Assembly (NCBI GenBank): GCA_965206015.1
Contig: CBDBIW010000016.1
Span: 682,001 to 746,000, forward strand
Reading direction: 5' to 3'
Length of the DNA stretch: 64,000 nt
Source of the DNA: JAJCYL01 sp965206015
GTDB taxonomy: Bacteria > Bacteroidota > Bacteroidia > Cytophagales > Cyclobacteriaceae
Position numbers and translations under genes: made by a program
The notes under the pieces: generated by a model
The model's input: the letters and a program-made list of their open reading frames with translations, nothing else
What the model was told of the DNA's origin: nothing
Databases searched by the model: none
Part shown: positions 62,601 to 64,000 of the stretch, one piece after another
How the letters are laid out: every line of letters begins with the position of its first letter
Numbering within the stretch: position 1 is the stretch's first letter

Positions 62601-64000
62601 TGCGAGATATGCTGATTTTGATTACTCAAAACTGCAATGGGAGTGTCCGCACCCATTGCTCCTACAGGTTCCTTGCCGTCTTCTGCCATTGGTTTAAGAA
62701 TGACTTTTAGATCCTCTGTGGTGAAACCAAAAACCTGCTGCATTTTAATAACATTGGCAGCCGACATTGCTTTGGGTAGATGCTCTGGAGTTGGCATCAG
62801 CCTAAGCTTACTGCGATATTTTCTGACCCAATCATGGTAAGGTCTTTGATTCATCAACTCGGTTTTCAGATCCGTGTCATCCCTGAATTTGCCCGCATGA
62901 AGATCTGCGACAATCATTTTGCCCGGTTCAAGTCGGCCTTTCTCAATGATGTTAACAGAATCCAAGTCTAATGTTCCTGCCTCTGAAGAGACAATAAGCC
63001 GGTCGTCTTTTGTGAGGCAATATCGACCAGGACGCAATCCGTTCCTATCGAGAGTTGCTCCAACCATACGTCCATCCGCAAAACAAATTGCTGCGGGTCC
63101 GTCCCAAGGCTCCATCAAGGAGGCATGGAATTTATAATAACCCTTCTTACGTTGGTCCATCAATCGGTTATCCTGCCATGCTTCCGGTATTAACATTGTC
63201 ATCACATGTGGCGTAGATCTGCCACACAGAAACAACATTTCCACCATGGCATCCAAATTTGATGAATCCGAATTTTTTGCATTACAAATCGGAAGTAGAA
63301 TATCCATCTCCTCTTTGGAAAAGAAGTGGGTATCAAACAGCACTTCTTTGGATTTCATTTTGATAACATTTCCTCTTACGGTATTTATTTCACCATTATG
63401 AGCTATGTATCTGAAAGGTTGGGCTAACTGCCAATTAGGAAAGGTGTTGGTCGAAAACCGGGAATGCACCATTGCGAAATTAGATTTCATACGAGAATCC
63501 TTCAGGTCGATGAAATAATGCCTCAATTGGTCAGTCCGCAATTGCCCCTTATATACAATTTTCCTGCATGAGAAAGATGGAATATAACATTCGTTATCGA
63601 GATGTTTAATCTCATTATTCAATTTAGAAGTCAAGTACTTCCTGAGCACAAAAAGCTTTCGTTCCAGTTGAATTGAATCTTCAAATTTCTGATTGTACCG
63701 TACAAAAAGTTGTTCCATCCAGGGGGCAATCGCCAATGCGGATTTTCCCGCAAAATCCTGATTGACCGGCACTGTGCGATAACCAATAATTTCGAATCCA
63801 CGTTCCTTCACATAATCTCTTATTCGAAGTTTATAAATCTTACGTGATGTTTCATCTTGAGGAAAATATATGCACCCTACTCCAAAATCCTCCGGTTTCT
63901 CTTTTAATTCAAAACCCGATTTCGGGGCCTCTTCTACAAAAAATTCGTAGGGTATTTGCATCATTATTCCGGCACCATCGCCAGAATCAATTTCGCAGCC
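59636..64000 (-). CDS. gltB: glutamate synthase, large (alpha) subunit, 5' end outside window
   Basis: At least 1454 codons, open to the window edge. Residues at the edge (SGDGAGIMMQIPYEFF) lie after the N-terminal nucleophile Cys of the glutaminase domain, so the start and that Cys are to the right of 64000. Visible parts: the class II amidotransferase domain (RFSTNTFPNWQLAQPFR, HNGEINTVRGN), the central domain, the FMN domain (GQLPGHKVDDWIGRVRNSTPGVG, SGADGGTGASPLSS) with the 3Fe-4S Cys near CHLNTCPVGIATQ, and the C-terminal beta-helix with Gly-rich repeats. Intact within the window. The Met at 63964 is not the true start. Confidence 0.95.
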   Translation of the reverse strand, partial: GCEIDSGDGAGIMMQIPYEFFVEEAPKSGFELKEKPEDFGVGCIYFPQDETSRKIYKLRIRDYVKERGFEIIGYRTVPVNQDFAGKSALAIAPWMEQLFVRYNQKFEDSIQLERKLFVLRKYLTSKLNNEIKHLDNECYIPSFSCRKIVYKGQLRTDQLRHYFIDLKDSRMKSNFAMVHSRFSTNTFPNWQLAQPFRYIAHNGEINTVRGNVIKMKSKEVLFDTHFFSKEEMDILLPICNAKNSDSSNLDAMVEMLFLCGRSTPHVMTMLIPEAWQDNRLMDQRKKGYYKFHASLMEPWDGPAAICFADGRMVGATLDRNGLRPGRYCLTKDDRLIVSSEAGTLDLDSVNIIEKGRLEPGKMIVADLHAGKFRDDTDLKTELMNQRPYHDWVRKYRSKLRLMPTPEHLPKAMSAANVIKMQQVFGFTTEDLKVILKPMAEDGKEPVGAMGADTPIAVLSNQNQHISHYFKQHFAQVSNPAIDPIRERLVMSLFTRVGSNHNILTETPEHARQIHISQPVLNTELFEKLRQLNMNEYKVQLVGATFKCNGKEGALEKGINELCKKAEEAVRSGVSILIISDRNVDYQMAPIPSLLAAGAVQQHLVTLKLRSKVGLVIEAGDAIEVHHFATFIGYGVSAVYPYMAFETIRQMSKTNSLKKPDLNDLYANYTKSIGNGLLKVMSKMGISTLQSYQGAQIFEIIGLSDGIVERCFSGTTSRIGGLSFDDLAQDINKRHQFAFSKTNINSDKLPVGGLYQWKRNGEAHLFNPETIHYLQQSTRRGDYELYKKYAKVINEQSEKAITLRSLFDFKSRQSIPISEVEPAELIFKRFATGAMSFGSISHEAHSTLAIAMNKIGGKSNSGEGGEDSIRFKKKENGDWERSAIKQVASGRFGVSSYYLTNASELQIKISQGAKPGEGGQLPGHKVDDWIGRVRNSTPGVGLISPPPHHDIYSIEDLAQLIFDLKNANRKARINVKLVAEAGVGTVAAGVAKAMADVILISGADGGTGASPLSSMRHAGLPWELGLSEAHQTLVLNNLRDRVVLQTDGQIRTGRDLAIATLLGAEEWGVATAALVVEGCIIMRKCHLNTCPVGIATQDPELRQLFTGDSEHVVNLFRFLAEDLRQIMADLGFKTVNEMVGQSNVLKVRDNLPPRLQSLKLKKIIKRISESDEHGVYNKRKQQHGLEAVLDRSLIEAAQRSLNADEVSVGRFKINNTDRAVGAMLSNEISKKYDRAGLPGGTIRFSFRGSAGQSFGAFATHGIKFVLQGEANDYFGKGLSGGQLIVYPDRDTSFLPEENTIIGNVALYGATSGEIYINGIAGERFAVRNSGVNAVVEGVGDHGCEYMTGGRVVILGATGKNFAAGMSGGIAYIYDAGDKFDLLCNMEMVALESLNFEDISVIKQLVTHHMKFTGSKKAEAIISDWADHISRFTKVMPTEYKAILSKRKGSQLKQTV

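Overview
The window looks like the chromosome of a Bacteroidota bacterium, most likely of the Cytophagales/Flammeovirga-type lineages. The evidence is a giant secreted adhesin with a gliding-motility-type C-terminal (type IX secretion) domain followed directly by a PorP/SprF gene, the parA-parB-DUF5683-dapB-lepB cluster typical of the phylum, several TAnnTTTG promoter -7 boxes, and an rpsF-rpsR-rplI operon without ssb.

Layout. 1-0.4 kb: tail of arsS and a frameshifted arsM remnant. 0.4-5 kb: a calcium P-type ATPase and dnaB, both on the minus strand. 5.7-6.9 kb: an IS630 element whose transposase has one in-frame TGA. 6.9-21.6 kb: a 4566-residue adhesin (two SbsA/Big_5-type Ig domains, two FG-GAP/VCBS blocks, 29 Calx-beta repeats, T9SS C-terminal domain) and its PorP/SprF partner, probably one transcription unit. 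21.6-22.5 kb: IS remnants and an orphan HTH regulator resembling restriction-modification controller proteins. 22.9-27 kb: parA, parB, DUF5683, dapB, lepB. 27-31.6 kb: a hydrolase dead by nonsense mutations, tRNA-Leu(CAG), an FAD oxidoreductase, a small secreted protein and an iodotyrosine-deiodinase-like nitroreductase. 31.7-34.1 kb: an ISAon1/ISL3-like element and an IS110-family element.

34.1-47 kb is the most unusual part. I read it as a chromosomal integron with seven gene cassettes. Every gene is on the minus strand, and each cassette ends in an imperfect inverted repeat with AAC/GTT cores typical of attC sites. The last 39 codons of a tyrosine recombinase lie at the right-hand (promoter-proximal) edge, cut off by an IS5-like fragment. 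Cassette cargo, from right to left: a Bor/Iss-type lipoprotein plus small membrane protein; a PepSY-like lipoprotein; an EcoRII/Dcm/Vsr-type restriction-modification (R-M) cassette damaged by an HNH-endonuclease unit bounded by inverted repeats; a second R-M cassette (regulator, two amino-methyltransferases, PD-ExK nuclease); a phospholipase-D-like membrane protein; and two paralogous cassettes encoding exported proteins with a Cys/Trp/Gly-rich bacteriocin-like tail, each with a small membrane protein that could be an immunity factor. The left end of the array is broken by the IS110 element inside or beside an attC site.

47-64 kb is mostly housekeeping with gene decay: msrB, alpha-carbonic anhydrase, remnants of a TonB-dependent receptor and a LytTR response regulator, rpsF-rpsR-rplI, a TolB-propeller amidohydrolase remnant, acs divergent from a broken HxlR regulator across a palindrome, a sugar isomerase-like protein, msrA, and gltD-gltB (gltB runs off the window). 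msrA and msrB are both predicted to be exported, so together they would repair both methionine sulfoxide stereoisomers in the envelope.
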